The position numbers were made by a program, and so were the translations under genes. The notes beneath the pieces were generated by a model that was given only the letters and a program-made list of their open reading frames with translations, was not told where the DNA came from and did not search any database. A stretch of 64,000 nucleotides of DNA from Xylaria sp. FL1777 (Eukaryota; Ascomycota; Sordariomycetes; Xylariales; Xylariaceae): contig MU400563.1 of NCBI GenBank assembly GCA_022578965.1, positions 1 to 64,000 on the forward strand. Reading direction: 5' to 3'. Shown here piece after piece: positions 12,687 through 23,871 of this stretch; the first letter of the stretch is position 1, and every line of letters starts with the position of its first letter.

Positions 12687-13422
12687 ATGTGCACCCGTTA
12701 CCACGATCCCCGCCCAGGTGGCAGCGACGACAACATGCTTGGCCAGAACAACCGAGGTGACACTGACCGTGTGTTCCCTACCATATTCACACCGCCATCA
12801 CCTACCACCAAACCAACCCATCTCTTCCCAAGAGAGGGTATCAATCCACACACCGCCAGGTTAGATAGCTCCAGGGCTCCCCGAACCTTGACGACAGGAA
12901 TTTGAGCAACGCTAATATACCGGCTTTTTAAGATACGTTCACCATCAGGATTCTCTAAAGGCTCTCGTTTTCACCGATGGTGCGTGTCTTAACAACGGCA
13001 AGCCAACTTCTCAAGCCGGCTGGGCCGTGGTGTATGGCCCTGGTCTTATTGTACATGATCACCTAGAGAACACGGGACCTTTTGGACATGAAAGCATTCA
13101 GACAAACAACAGAGCTGAGCTCCGTGCCGTCATCGAAGCTCTTCGTATTCTAGACTGGCCTGGCGAGTGTTTCAATACTCTGGTCATTGCCACCGACTCA
13201 GAGTACGTGGCTTTCGGCGCTACACAATGGGTCAAGACTTGGATTGAGAATGGCTGGCAGACAGCAAGCAATGCGGATGTCAAGAACAGGGATCTCTGGG
13301 ACATACTTCTGGGTGAGGTGGAAAGATGGCGTGAAAATGGATTATCGGTCCAGTTCTGGAGAATTGATCGAGCCTGGAATAAAGTGGCAAATGAAGCTGC
13401 GAAGATGGCTGCTGAGCAATGA
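12687..13422 (+). CDS. RNase H-like protein with altered active site
   Basis: Exons 12687-12859 and 12933-13422 join in phase (AG|A) and give 220 residues. The intron has a GTTAGA donor, a GCTAAT-like branch and a TTTTTAAG acceptor. The first 57 residues are Pro/Thr-rich and not domain-like. From about residue 69 the RNase H fold is clear: D73 (FTDGAC), E120 (NRAELR) and D146 (ATDSEYV) fill three positions of the DEDD metal site. The fourth, near the C-terminus, is Asn (N211 in VANEAAK), where this family normally has Asp in a WN..AD..A context. Active members cleave RNA in RNA:DNA hybrids. Here catalysis may be weakened or lost. No reverse transcriptase lies nearby, so it looks like a cellular fungal RNase H1-like gene, not a retroelement piece. 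It borders the RIP island. Confidence 0.75.
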
Positions 13423-14582
13423 GAAGTTTGCAATGAATGGGTTGAGGCAATGCGTGTTTGTGTTTGATGGACAAGAATATTTCTCTCATTGATTGCTGTT
13501 AGGAGGCCGATGGACTTGAACTTACGTAGCTAAATTGCTTGATTTGAGGCACACGGTGCAGATTGACATGAGTTTAGTCCAACCAACTCAAAACATAATG
13601 CTTATCTTAGCGCAAGGTTTGAAGCTACTGAACACTATATTGTTTTTTCTTTTCTGTCCCTTTTGTCCCCCTCTGAGCTGAGCCGCAGTTATACACGATA
13701 TTGGCTCCAGTTGCAACCACAATGCACAAAGCTATGTAGGGTTATATTCTAATGTTAGCTGATAGCAGTTTTGACCACGCAATATTTTCATTCAGTCCAA
13801 ACATCTCATTACAAGCGAAATCGTGAGTCAGGTGGGTAGATGGTGTCTGTATTATCAACAACACGTACTCCCCTCCTCACGATGCTTCCAACAACCACTT
13901 CAGCCCTGGATATCCAAATCTCCACGCCAACACAGACTATTCTAGGTACGACTGGTTAATATTAAAAATAATTTATAGTTACCCCAGCGGATTGGAGTTA
14001 TGCAACTAGCAACGACCATGTTGTCGCTCTACAACACCTCCGTTTCCTCACTACCGTTGTCAAGAAGGACGGCGAGGGTATCGTGGCCTCATTAGGTTGA
14101 GAAGATACGTTTAGTGGCGCCAGGTATTGAACTTCACATAATTCAAGTCAACGTTTGCCTTGTCTACTAATTTGCTAGATACCTCATTCATATTGAGGTA
14201 GTGTAAGTGCATTGACAGGTGAAAAATTATAAGCCGATCTATGAGTCGACCTTGAAATCTAATATTTTCATTTCCCCCCAAACTCCATTTTAATAGTTAT
14301 TTTCAATGTAATTACCAAAGCCCCGTTCGACGCGCTATATACGGTACGTAGAACATAAGGCTACACCTTTCAGTTCGATGCAAACCGGCAATGGTAGGGG
14401 CGTCCGAATATTTAGCTCCTCTCCAGGCGAATAGTTAGCCCTGTGCCAAAGAGATATCAAACGATGCCCTTCCAGTTAAAGCTAACACTTAATAGATGAC
14501 ATTCTCACCTTGAACCAATTCCAATTCGTAAGTATCATGATTGAATTATAGGATGAAAGTTCAACGGTCTCCTTATTCTGCA
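13423..14582. other. Intergenic region
   Basis: Apart from a possible short coding relic (13882-14100, listed separately), no gene is supported. The stretch near 14260-14580 has normal composition but no long frame or splice-consistent coding signal on either strand. Confidence 0.5.
13882..14100 (+). CDS. Possible short gene or exon relic, unknown function
   Basis: An ATG frame from 13882 to 13945 can be spliced (GTACGA to TTATAG, 33 nt) to 13979-14100, giving 61 residues. The second part contains TPADWSYATSNDHVVALQH, which reads like real protein, not noise, and ends at a TGA. The intron would be shorter than usual for fungi, so this may be the 3' remnant of a larger lost gene. I do not recognise the family. 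Confidence 0.25.
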
Positions 14583-15608
14583 TTAGCTATGTGCCTCATA
14601 AGCCTGAGAAACGGGATTCCATTCTAGCATGCGCCGAACCCAATTTTGTCGCGTAGCTAAGGCTTCTTGCGTTATGCGTGGAGTCCCCCATAAATCAAAC
14701 CCATGGAAGCCCCCAGCCCATACATGCAGATCCGCGTTACCCCCGGCCGCCCATATCCCATTTGCGTAGGCCACCACCTCATCCCGGAACACCTCGGCGC
14801 TCCCCACATCAAGATAGGTTGGCGGGAGATTGGCTAGACCCTTCTCCGACTCTACAGCCCTGGCAGGCGCTGCGTAGATGGAAACGTTAGGCCCGCCCAG
14901 CTCATCCCCCAGGTAGGCGCCCCATCCCGTCTGGTTAGAATTGGCATTCCAAACCCCGATACTGTCATACTGCCGCGAAGACCCGGTGGCATTCCGGTCA
15001 TCAAGCATGGGCGCAGCGAGTAGCTGCCAAGCAATGTGGGGGCCACCTCTGTCGCGAGCTAGCAAGCCCACCCCGGCACCTAGTCCAGCTCCGGCGCTGT
15101 GCCCCACGATCATGATTCTCTTCGGGTCGAATCCGAGCTCCTCCCCCCTGGTCGCGAGCCAGACCAGCCCCGCATAGCAATCCTCCACGGGAGTAGGATA
15201 TTGGTGCTTGGGGGCAAGACGGTACTCAACTGCCGCAAGGACGCCGTCAAACTGCTCCACATAAGGAAGCAAGAAATCCGCGCCCAAAAGGCGATAACCC
15301 ATGACCATGCCACCGCCATGCATGTAGTAGAAGAGGGGTGCCTTCGTCGTGGACTTGCGATCCTTGCGGGTGAAGATATAGACATTAATCTCATCTCCTT
15401 GGTACCCGGGTACAGTATACTCTACGGCTTGGATCTCACGAGCCCCGATGAACTCGGCAGGAGTCGGCGGTGGCTTGGCCGTGGCGGCGGCTAGACCTGG
15501 GAGATCTTGCGGCCGCACTGTTGCCGTGAGTACCGCGGGGGACGCAGCCAGTATTGGCCCGAGTTCGGGGTCGAAGGGACAGGGAGTCGACATAGTAGCC
15601 TGTAGCAC
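14583..15608 (-). CDS. Alpha/beta hydrolase (GDXG/HSL-type esterase or lipase)
   Basis: This is an intronless frame of 341 residues. A second Met at residue 6 (15593) is an equally good start. The HGGG oxyanion motif is at residues 97-100, the nucleophile elbow GHSAG puts Ser at 171, and the catalytic His is in GGFHGF (His302). The acid position of the usual D-x-x-R-D-E motif is Glu272 (AEVFRDE), a variant that is common in fungal members as I recall. No signal peptide is visible, so a cytosolic carboxylesterase or lipase-like hydrolase of small acyl esters is likely. Length is complete for the family. The substrate cannot be inferred. Flanks are gene-poor and no operon-like partner is evident. 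Confidence 0.85.
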   Translation of the reverse strand: MLQATMSTPCPFDPELGPILAASPAVLTATVRPQDLPGLAAATAKPPPTPAEFIGAREIQAVEYTVPGYQGDEINVYIFTRKDRKSTTKAPLFYYMHGGGMVMGYRLLGADFLLPYVEQFDGVLAAVEYRLAPKHQYPTPVEDCYAGLVWLATRGEELGFDPKRIMIVGHSAGAGLGAGVGLLARDRGGPHIAWQLLAAPMLDDRNATGSSRQYDSIGVWNANSNQTGWGAYLGDELGGPNVSIYAAPARAVESEKGLANLPPTYLDVGSAEVFRDEVVAYANGIWAAGGNADLHVWAGGFHGFDLWGTPRITQEALATRQNWVRRMLEWNPVSQAYEAHS

Positions 15609-17085
15609 CTCTTATTCAGCGGGCACTCTCGGGAGAATTCAAGGTGAGAAAGACAAAGCACCAATCAGTCTGAGATTATGGCTAGAAGTAATGTATATCT
15701 CTCCCCTGACGGGACAAGGACCGCAAGTCTAGGACTTCTTTGCACTTGGTCAACTCCAATAACAAGTCTCTTGGGGTCTCGTCTCGTGATCCAGGGCTTC
15801 CTTTCATCCGGCGCTGCGCTGGGGAAGTCTGTGGCCTTCTTATACCCATAGGGTCTATATAGTCATAGCGTTGCTTATTTTGTACACTGGATTGCGCGAC
15901 TCGCAAATTCGGCCTGGTATCGGAATATTACTTGAACTTGTTGTGGTAAGTATCAACTAGGTGTCCACCCTCCTCCCTATTACGTATGTAAAACGAGCTA
16001 GGTGGGGTGCTACCATACAGGCGGTACGGGTGATGAGTAATTCTGCCATCGAAGCTATCCATGCGCTGACCTAGCAACACTGCTAGATGTATTCATTCTG
16101 ACTAGGGTACCTATATAAAGTGCTAGACTGTACTAGATTCTCATATTTCAGTCTTATGGTAGAACTGTTATCTGGACTATTTATCCTAACGAAATTTTCT
16201 TCACGACACATCAGTTAATGATACATATTTTAACCATCATGATATTATGTACGAGACAAGCATTTAAAGCTGTTCTAGAAATGATATATTTGAGACTTGG
16301 GAAGAACATGCTCACTGCCCAAGCACCGCATCTACCTTGGTAGGTACTTTAACAGCAACACAAAATACATTAGGTAGTCCAGTCCCCTAATGTAGTAACC
16401 ACCGGCTGATAGATGACCTTCTTATGTCCGGCAACATGCCGTAAACCCGTGGCGTGGGGCTCCCTTGCATACAGTACCTATGCAGTAGTGTATCTTGCCG
16501 GCATTCGTACGCCTTACACTCTCCAGATACCATATAGAATCCAGCAGTCCTTATCTTTATCCCGTACGTTCCGCTGTCGCGTGGCTCAACTGGAAGGGAT
16601 CTACAGACAATCGGGCGGGTCTCCGGCACGGTCAGCTGCATACGCATAAGCTCCCGTCCAGACGGGAATTAACATTCTGGGGTTCAGGCCGGAGCTGCAC
16701 TACCTAGTTAGGTAACTCCTTCAACACGTCGGTGGTCACGTCAATACTTTTTCTCACACAATTACGATCTTACTGGATGCTCTGAAGAGTACCCACGGCG
16801 TACCTCTCTCTAACGAGATTGTTTTATAAGAAGCCGTTCGCTATGAACCCGGCAGCTGATCAAGGAAACTGGGCTCAGCAGGAATCAAGGAACTGGAGGG
16901 GTCAATTATAGCTGATTCCTTTAATTTTATATAAGCATTGCGCCAAGGTCCCGGTAGCTACACTCACCTCCTTTTCTAATTTCTTTTGTTCTTGGGGTAA
17001 GAAAGCTGTTGCTACTTTTATATCAAATTCGCACTTGTTACTCTATTGAAGCAGAGCGGTATAAGTGGCTAGGCGCACCCAGGTG

Positions 17086-17422
17086 GTTGTTATACGCGCT
17101 GAACCCGCTGAACACCCTGTGCCATACCTAGATGCGTAGTTCGGTGAGACACCTGGACCGTGCTACGCTAAACTCAGATCTATTAAGACTGTCTCGCGTA
17201 GTCAGAAGTGAAGCTATTCAGCCTTCACCTATCTGGGACATATTGGCGGACCTCAGAGGTTAGGAAGCCCGAACCCATTGTAGATAAACTCAAGGACAGC
17301 CACCATGCCCGGCGCAAGATCAGATGGGAGGTATGGACCTTGGCAGCCATAACAGGTTATTATATTATGAATAAAGTTAATTCTCTAGTTCCAAGCCCTG
17401 TTGCAGCAGCCCTTGTTATAGT
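17086..17422 (+). repeat. Degenerate dispersed repeat, copy A (inverted partner at 58930-59215)
   Basis: This segment matches the reverse complement of 58930-59215. Shared words include TTAGGAAGCCCGAACC, CTCAAGGACAGCCACCATG, GATGGGAGGTATGGAC, GCAGCCATAACAG and CAGCCCTTGTTATAG, in the same order. Copy A carries an extra block of about 45 bp near 17143-17190. The pair is moderately diverged and retains normal GC content. A solo LTR or other noncoding transposon piece is the most likely identity. Confidence 0.65.
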
Positions 17423-19183
17423 GGTTAACTGCGCTTAGTCATACTCTCCTAAGTACCTAGCGTAGGATGCCTTTCGTAGAGGAGCAGATACTGAACCAAT
17501 GAATTAACGGTTGAGCTAATGATGCTAGTCCCGAAGGACAGTAGGTGTGTAATTATCAGCAACTATATCACCCCGCCAATACCAGTACGGCAGGCTACGT
17601 CTGCCAACTCCTAGACCACGACAGCTTAATCTTTGATGTCAACACTCAGCACGGTGGCCATGGGTTGTGCTGGAATGGGGGTCGATTATGATGCACTGAG
17701 TCTTCTATATAAAACATATCTAAGAGCGATAGTGTGACGTCACTCATCATAAAAGCAGCGCCGTAATACTCAAGGAGTATTAACGGTATAATAGGCTCCA
17801 TATCTCCCTAACATTTGATTAGCCGGCGACATATGTTATGAGTGTATGCATCATGGGTGGAATTGTCACGGGGCTTCGTCCTAGAGTAAATCGATCGGCT
17901 AGTTAACAGTCAGGTAGACAGATACATGATAGGAAGGGCATAACAGTCTAGTCAATTGGTTCTTGGCCTGCCTAAATATCTGATGGAACGGTCTATATAT
18001 ACACAAAGTCCACTATAGCGACTCCCATATGGTAGACATAATTATATCTCCTGATAGGACGTGTATGAGTTATCTAGATATTTACCCCAAAGGTAAATTT
18101 CGATAGTTGTAGGCATGGGCCTCTCTAAGATATGATTATGCAGCATAATGCTTCAATTAACTGGAGAATTACAAGAGTTCATAAACTTGCACTGTCTGTG
18201 ATGTTGAAACCGAATACAAATTCCAGCTGCAGACAGTTTCTGCAGGAATTCTATCAGAGGTGCTTTTCTCCAGAGTGAAGTCAAGTCACTAGGGGGTAGC
18301 TGCTAAGTCGTAGTTATTTATAAGTAAGGGCTCAATATTATTAGTTCCTGGGTCTCTCCAAGAAGTATTAGAAGGAAAATCAGCTTTATATAGAGAATAC
18401 TAGACTTTTCCCCCACAATTAAGATTCCTTCTACCCTGCTACGACCCTAGCCCCTCATAAATGCAGCACGATAAGGATTAAAATGACTGTTTCCTAGGCT
18501 GCATCAATTGTACCACTTCCTCGTGGCTTGCCCCAGAAAAAAACATCAGAAAGCCTTTAATACGTAAGCAAAGGAGGATAAATGTTACCATCGGATAAAG
18601 CTTCGAGTGAAGCGGAGTGGATGTAGTATGAGGTTGAACTGGGTGACATTGCCGCCCCTGCATACATTGCTTCGGGAGTCGCGAGTCGGTCAAATTACAT
18701 CATGGCGTGTATGAATCGCTGAGTTCACAGTGTATTTTAGTTGATCGAGAAGCTCCAATTGAAGAATCAGCTATATATTAGGTCGGAAGTATATGTTTGG
18801 CTGATATCTTAGTGTCGGATGAGGGGTGAGTAGGTCTGGTTGTAGTGTACCTCCAGATCCAGTCCACTTCACCATCAATTCTATTAAGTATTACAGTACG
18901 TTCTTTCAAACCTAATCTAAGCATATAAATTATAATAGGTCTTTTCCCACCTTGTTGGCCCTATTCAGCATGTTTGACGATGTCTCCATGTGTAGCGGTA
19001 GTCGCAGTAGAGCGCTTTCACCGAAGTGAGAAAGTGATGACGCTGGAGACGTGGAAATCCCTGTAAAGCATACAATGTACTAATATTACATTCTCATATA
19101 ATGCAGACATAGACCTGATCGCTGATCATGCGGGTCCGTTTTACGAAAAGCAAAGCACTGGCGTGGCGCCCACAATGATCGTA

Positions 19184-19212
19184 TACGTACGTACACTATA
19201 GGTACGTACGTA
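19184..19212. repeat. Perfect 11-bp palindrome arms of TACGTACGTAC
   Basis: TACGTACGTAC is followed after seven bases by GTACGTACGTA, giving an 11-bp perfect inverted repeat within a longer purine-pyrimidine alternating tract. It lies about 600 bp upstream of the P450 start. A role as operator or cruciform is possible but not shown. Confidence 0.6.
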
Positions 19213-19521
19213 TAATATACGTGCGTATATGTATCTGCGGGGTGGCACAGCCGGCGGCCAAGAAGCTCCGTACGTGCACTACCATTCGAGGACAGTACAG
19301 CGGATCCTCGGACCATCGGACGATCGTATTATTACACCGGTCCGGGCGTCACCGACGGTCGGGACTCAGTGGACAGGACGAGACGCCACAACTTTGGCGA
19401 AGGCCAGTCAGTACGGTGGTTTGGAAAGTCAGAGTCGGTATCGAAAAGGGCGCTTTTCAGTCGCATATGATATGATGCCAACTAATTTCATTTCTACATG
19501 TAAAGATCCGCTACCACCCGG

Positions 19522-19553
19522 GACCCTGTCACCCTGTCACCCTGTCACCCTGG
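19522..19553. repeat. 8-bp tandem repeat (ACCCTGTC), about 4 copies
   Basis: ACCCTGTC is repeated about four times head to tail, about 270 bp upstream of the CYP65-like P450 start. This is a simple microsatellite-scale feature. Confidence 0.8.
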
Positions 19554-19814
19554 ATGCTGCAGAGTCCACACATGCACCACAACTGGAGCTGCCAAAACGG
19601 TCCACGATGCCCGCCAATCTGCGTGTTGATCGCAGGGTTGCTACGCATCACGACTGTACTATTTAGTAAGCTGGAGAGCCGAGGCATCACGCACAACCCG
19701 CGGCATCTGCGAACCCCGACAGCCAAGATACCCAGGTACGATCATATACATAGAAGGTGGGTGTGAGGGGACTTGATTCTATCCTTTTTCTCTTTGAGAT
19801 AAAAGTTTCCCATC

Positions 19815-21535
19815 ATGCCGCAAGTCGCCGGTATACACATTCCAACGCCAGTGGCTGGCGCCCTGGCCGGCCTCCTGAGTGTGAGTATCAGCAGTTGTAG
19901 ACTCAGTGCTCCTTATGAACTCGCCCACCACTAACTCGCCGTTTAGATCGTTGCCTACTACATAGTGCAAGCAGTTTATCTCTTGTTTTTCCATCCTCTT
20001 GCTAAATACCCCGGGCCCAAATTAGCCGCAATTTCAGACGTGAGATGATGAGGTCCCCAACGAATACGTGTGAGCGCAGGAATCCTAATGCTCAACTAGC
20101 TCTGGTGGCTATGGGGACTGAGCACCGACCGCCTCCCATTCATCGTACAGGACCTACATAAGAAACATGGTCAGTCCAGCATGATTTCACACATCGGTTT
20201 TGCGCTTCAACTGACACCGTTTTGAGGTGATGTGGTTCGTATTGGTCCGAACGAATTGTCCTTCGCCACAGTAGAAGCATTTCAGGATATCCATGGTCAC
20301 GTCTCCAAAGGCAAGGCCAGGTTCTTGAAAACAGAATTCTACGATAACGACGATCCCACTCCGCGCATCACGGGCGCAAGAGACCCCGAAGTCCACGCAC
20401 GCCAGCGCAAGTCGCTCTCGCATGCGTTCAGCGCAAAATCTCTGCGTGGCCAGGAGGAGGTCGTACAGAACTATGTGGATGCCTTCACGCGGCAATTAGC
20501 CAGGCTCGGACAGAATGGGAAAAAGGCAATTAACGTGTCGGAAACCTTTAATTGGTTGACCTTCGATGTGATCGGTTGGTGTTGCTTCCACCCCATCGCC
20601 CCGTCCTGCCCATTCACTCATGCCATATCTAGGCGATCTCGCATTCGGAGAGCCCTTTGGTGGAGTCGAAAAGGGTGAGACGCACATCTGGATTAAGATC
20701 ATTCTCGATTCGGTACTGAATGCGCAGACAACCTTCTTGCGCAAGAAGTTACCGCTCGCAGATCTCATTATGCCCCTCCTCCTACCGAAAGGAGCCGACA
20801 AAAGTCTAAAGACACACCGGACGTTTAGTAGGGAAAAGTCACAGAAGCGGATACAGCTCGGAGATACCGGTCGTCCGGATTTCTTCTCCCACATGCTGAA
20901 AAGGGCTACGATGAGCGAGAAGGAGATGATGAGCCAGGCACCCGTGCTAATCATCGCCGGGTCAGAGACGACAGCCACCTCGCTCTCTGGGACAACATTC
21001 TTTCTTCTTAAAAACCCCAACTGCATGGCAAAGCTCCAGAGTGAGGTCCGCGGCGCCTTCACGTCTATAGATGAAATCACGGGAGACTCAACGGCAAGCT
21101 TACCCTATCTTCACGGTGTTATTGAAGAAAGCTTACGCTTGTTCCCACCTGTTCCGTTTTCCATGCCACGCCACTCTCCGGGTGCCGTAGTTGACGGGCA
21201 TTACATCCCCAAAGGCACGGTAGTTTCGGTGGCCACGATGAGCATGCCGCGTGACTCACGATACTGGCATGACCCCGAGTCCTTCCGTCCGGAACGTTGG
21301 GTGGGAGACGGATTCAACGATGAGAAGAAGGCGAGCCAGCCCTTTTCTATGGGCCCGCGCGCTTGTCTGGGAATCAACCTCGCGTATCTTGAGATGAGGC
21401 TAACTTTAGCAAAAATGATCTGGCTCTACGACTGGGAACTCGCTGTACCACGGGACGAATGGGTGCGTGAGTGCAAGATGCGTGTCTTATGGAAGAAGCC
21501 GGATCTATGGGTCAAGTATCGACCTCGTGCTGGTG

Positions 21536-21540
<5 letters not shown>
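19815..21540 (+). CDS. Cytochrome P450 monooxygenase, CYP65-like
   Basis: Exons 19815-19880, 19947-20039, 20100-20169, 20227-20574 and 20633-21540 join in phase to 494 residues. The start gives a hydrophobic N-terminal anchor followed by the proline hinge HPLAKYPGPKLA, so it is an ER membrane protein. The I-helix carries AGSETT, the K-helix EESLR (ExxR), the meander SFRPERW and the heme loop FSMGPRACLG with its Cys ligand. The segment VRIGPNELSF...INVSETFNWLTFDVIGDLAFGEPFG is typical of the CYP65-like fungal family that oxidises secondary metabolites. The product is unknown. The next genes are a class V PLP enzyme, a repeat precursor and an S41 peptidase, so it may belong to a RiPP-like group. 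A (GA)20 tract begins at the stop codon. Confidence 0.9.

Positions 21541-21580
<40 letters not shown>
21541..21580 (+). repeat. (GA)20 microsatellite
   Basis: Twenty uninterrupted GA dinucleotides lie immediately after the TGA stop of the P450, inside its presumptive 3' UTR. Confidence 0.95.
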
Positions 21581-21583
<3 letters not shown>

Positions 21584-22195
21584 GTAGTAAAATCTTCTAC
21601 GAATGCGTACCATTTGATGTGTGTGAAGAATAATTTGTACTTTAAATTAACCGGCCTTGCGCTGCAGCTGATCAGAAGACTATATCCTACACTGCTACGT
21701 AGACGATCATATCTAGCTATATGAGTACCTGAGATTGAAACCCCACGCCACTCCTTTAAGGGTTGGCGAGCATGCGATTTTCCCCAGCAGCTTCAATACA
21801 CAAGCTCAATACTTGATCTAGTTACAAATCGAGGAGAGGCCGTCTCAACTTTGTGGAAAGAACCTTTGCACTCTTTAGAAGCATGCAATCCTGGGGCACT
21901 TGATCGTCGTTGAAGCCGGGGCTGACTTTTCATGACAACGCTGAAGATTCAGCTAATCAATGCAGAAAGCTTTGGAATGAGACACCAATGGCGGCTACCT
22001 GTCCTACGCCACCGCACGGTGCTTGGAGCTAATTCTAGCAGGGACCTCATGCTAGAAAGGGGGGGGCTTGCTGATGCATTAGGTGCGGACTTTGAAATTG
22101 AGAAATCGCGGCTACCTCTCATCCACATATTGGGGTCGAAGCTTGGTGAAATTGTATTGAGAGCGACTGAAGGGCCCAGTAGAGGGTAAATGAGG
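21581..22195. other. Intergenic region between convergent genes
   Basis: This is 3' flank of the P450 (+) and of the PLP enzyme (-). No coding signal or strong structure is seen apart from weak short frames. Confidence 0.55.
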
Positions 22196-23359
22196 TCAAT
22201 TATGTTCCCTCCAAAGCGTTGGAAACACGCTCATGATCTGCTCAACATCATCAAGTGAATTATATCCATGAAAGCTGAAACGTACTCTTCCCCTTCCGTT
22301 CCACGCGTATACACCTGCCAAACCAAGCTTATCCACGATCTCCGAAGCGCCTTCACAATCAATTGTCACACTTGCGCCATGTCTTTCGTTGTCTGGGGGA
22401 GTTGACGACATGATTCCCTCGGCCGTGAGGCGACGCAATAATTCCGACGTTAAAGTCTGTATATGAGATTGAATCTTGACAGGCTCCCACTGTCGCAGGA
22501 ATCGCAGACCTTGTAGAAGTATGTATATTGAGAGGTGGGCAGGGTTACCTCGACAGAAGCACATGGCGTCGTCGCGGACTTTAATACCGTCTGTTCCCCA
22601 AGATGGCCGTGCTTCGCCAATGGAGAGGGAATGCCACCCAGCGGTGGATGGTTTCCAATCAGGTTGTCTCGTGCGGTTCCAGCACGCGATTGCCGCACCA
22701 GTCGTGCCGAGAAGCCACTTGTAGCACGCCGAGAATGCGAAGTCGGCTTGAGAAGCATCGATGGGAGCGTAGCCAGCGGCCTGAGTGAAGTCGACCAGAA
22801 GGATTGCGCCGACCGAGTCGGCAAGACGCCGATAGTGCGAGAGGTCAATTCTTGAACTATTCAGATAAGATACGTAACTAACGGCGATAAGGCGAGTATT
22901 GGATGTTATGTCCGTAGCCAGGGTCTCTGGCTTGGTAAACCGCATTTCGGGAGTTGGTGACTCGGCTCCGTCGTCGCCTGCTAGCCGGTTGTGTTGATTC
23001 TGTTGAGCTCGTATTGCGAATGGGGCGACGAGACTGGGGAATTCGTCGGCATCGAGGCATACATTGTCCCCCTTCTCCCATTTCAATGATTCTAAGACCA
23101 GCGACACACCTTCGGCAACACTAGACACGAAGCCAATGTCTCCCAGGGCTACGTTCCACGACTCTGACACGAGGACTCGGGCTTCGTGTAGGCGGTTGTT
23201 CTGTTCAACCCGACCCTGTAGCCCTTCAGATTTGTCCTTGGCATATTGGCTAAATGCTTGTTGGTGACAGTAGAGCGGCGCACTCTCTCCGGCTACGCAT
23301 GCGTGACAGATTCCCGGCGGGAGCTGGAATGCGTCGAGCGGGAAAAGAGGTTCTGTCAT
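22196..23359 (-). CDS. Class V PLP-dependent enzyme (aminotransferase / desulfurase / epimerase-like)
   Basis: This single-exon frame encodes 387 residues, a usual length for the fold. The PLP-binding Lys is K214 in SACYKWLLGTTGAA, and D190 (VDFTQAAG) is the residue that pairs with the pyridine nitrogen. The N-terminal half has the class V large domain (FVSSVAEGVSLVLESL...GDNVCLDADEFPS), and the C-terminus has the small domain with GRGRVRFSFHGYNS. Fungal relatives include isopenicillin-N-epimerase-like and cysteine-desulfurase-like proteins. The exact reaction (transamination, C-S cleavage or elimination) cannot be read from sequence. No targeting peptide is seen. Its position between a P450 and a Lys-Arg repeat precursor recalls the UstD-type PLP enzymes of fungal RiPP clusters. 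Confidence 0.85.
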   Translation of the reverse strand: MTEPLFPLDAFQLPPGICHACVAGESAPLYCHQQAFSQYAKDKSEGLQGRVEQNNRLHEARVLVSESWNVALGDIGFVSSVAEGVSLVLESLKWEKGDNVCLDADEFPSLVAPFAIRAQQNQHNRLAGDDGAESPTPEMRFTKPETLATDITSNTRLIAVSYVSYLNSSRIDLSHYRRLADSVGAILLVDFTQAAGYAPIDASQADFAFSACYKWLLGTTGAAIACWNRTRQPDWKPSTAGWHSLSIGEARPSWGTDGIKVRDDAMCFCRGNPAHLSIYILLQGLRFLRQWEPVKIQSHIQTLTSELLRRLTAEGIMSSTPPDNERHGASVTIDCEGASEIVDKLGLAGVYAWNGRGRVRFSFHGYNSLDDVEQIMSVFPTLWREHN

Positions 23360-23871
23360 GATGATAGCATTCAGGAGGGCGAGGAGTGTATTCCGGACAT
23401 TGTTGGTGCTGATATTTCCGCCGCAGTGCTTTACACTGCGCGCAAAAGCTCAGCGGTACAGGAGATACCCCCACGTCTGGAAGCGAAATGTATGCGTTAT
23501 CGACCCCATTTGCGACATCATAGCCGTTATTGCGTTCGTTAAGCCGATGTCAACCATGTGCCATGTTAAGTCGCTGGCCGAGATATTAGTGTTGCACCCA
23601 GGACGCTCTACAGTTAGGTACCGGTATAATACCTACTAAGTAAGTAGGTACCTGTACTAGTGTAGTAACTAAGTGGGTCTTTGAAGAAAGCCTCTAACTC
23701 CACTGGAGGAGATGGTGGGTCACGTGTGGTAGACAGAGGAATCAGAATTCGGCATATTCACGTGTCGGCACGATAGCTAAGCCTCTTACATCACGATTTC
23801 CCCACATACAATATCGCTCACGGCACTAGAGTACAGTCATATCAGTTTGACAGGTACCATAATTAGCCACG
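23360..23871. promoter_or_regulatory. Divergent intergenic promoter region
   Basis: This 512-bp interval separates the divergently transcribed PLP enzyme (-) and repeat-precursor gene (+). It is a natural shared promoter. It contains TAGGTACCGGTATAATACCTACTAAGTAAGTAGGTACC-like palindromic words around 23614-23652 and a CACGTG core near 23720. No experimentally defined operator is recognised. Confidence 0.4.

Larger units (their letters stand above)
15609..19814. other. Gene-poor 4.2-kb region
   Basis: Short frames occur on both strands, but none has domain motifs, plausible length or splice support. The region holds a diverged dispersed repeat (about 17086-17422), a perfect palindrome (about 19184-19212) and a short GC-rich tandem repeat (about 19522-19553). 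Base composition is normal and not RIP-like. It may contain decayed transposon sequence or long noncoding promoter sequence for the P450 at 19815. Confidence 0.5.

Noticed and set aside
12328..12864. Overlapping plus-strand ORFs upstream of the RNase H-like gene
   Set aside because: Proline/serine-rich translation of pyrimidine tracts in the 5' UTR; the spliced RNase H model explains the 3' end better.
14583..15608. Assignment of the esterase to one of the metabolite clusters
   Set aside because: It is 4.2 kb from the nearest cluster gene with a gene-poor gap and a repeat between.
16387..16707. Overlapping short ORFs on both strands
   Set aside because: No domain, no splice partners, similar length on both strands, as expected by chance.
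17208..17438. 76-residue ORF
   Set aside because: It lies wholly within the dispersed repeat, whose other copy does not preserve the frame.
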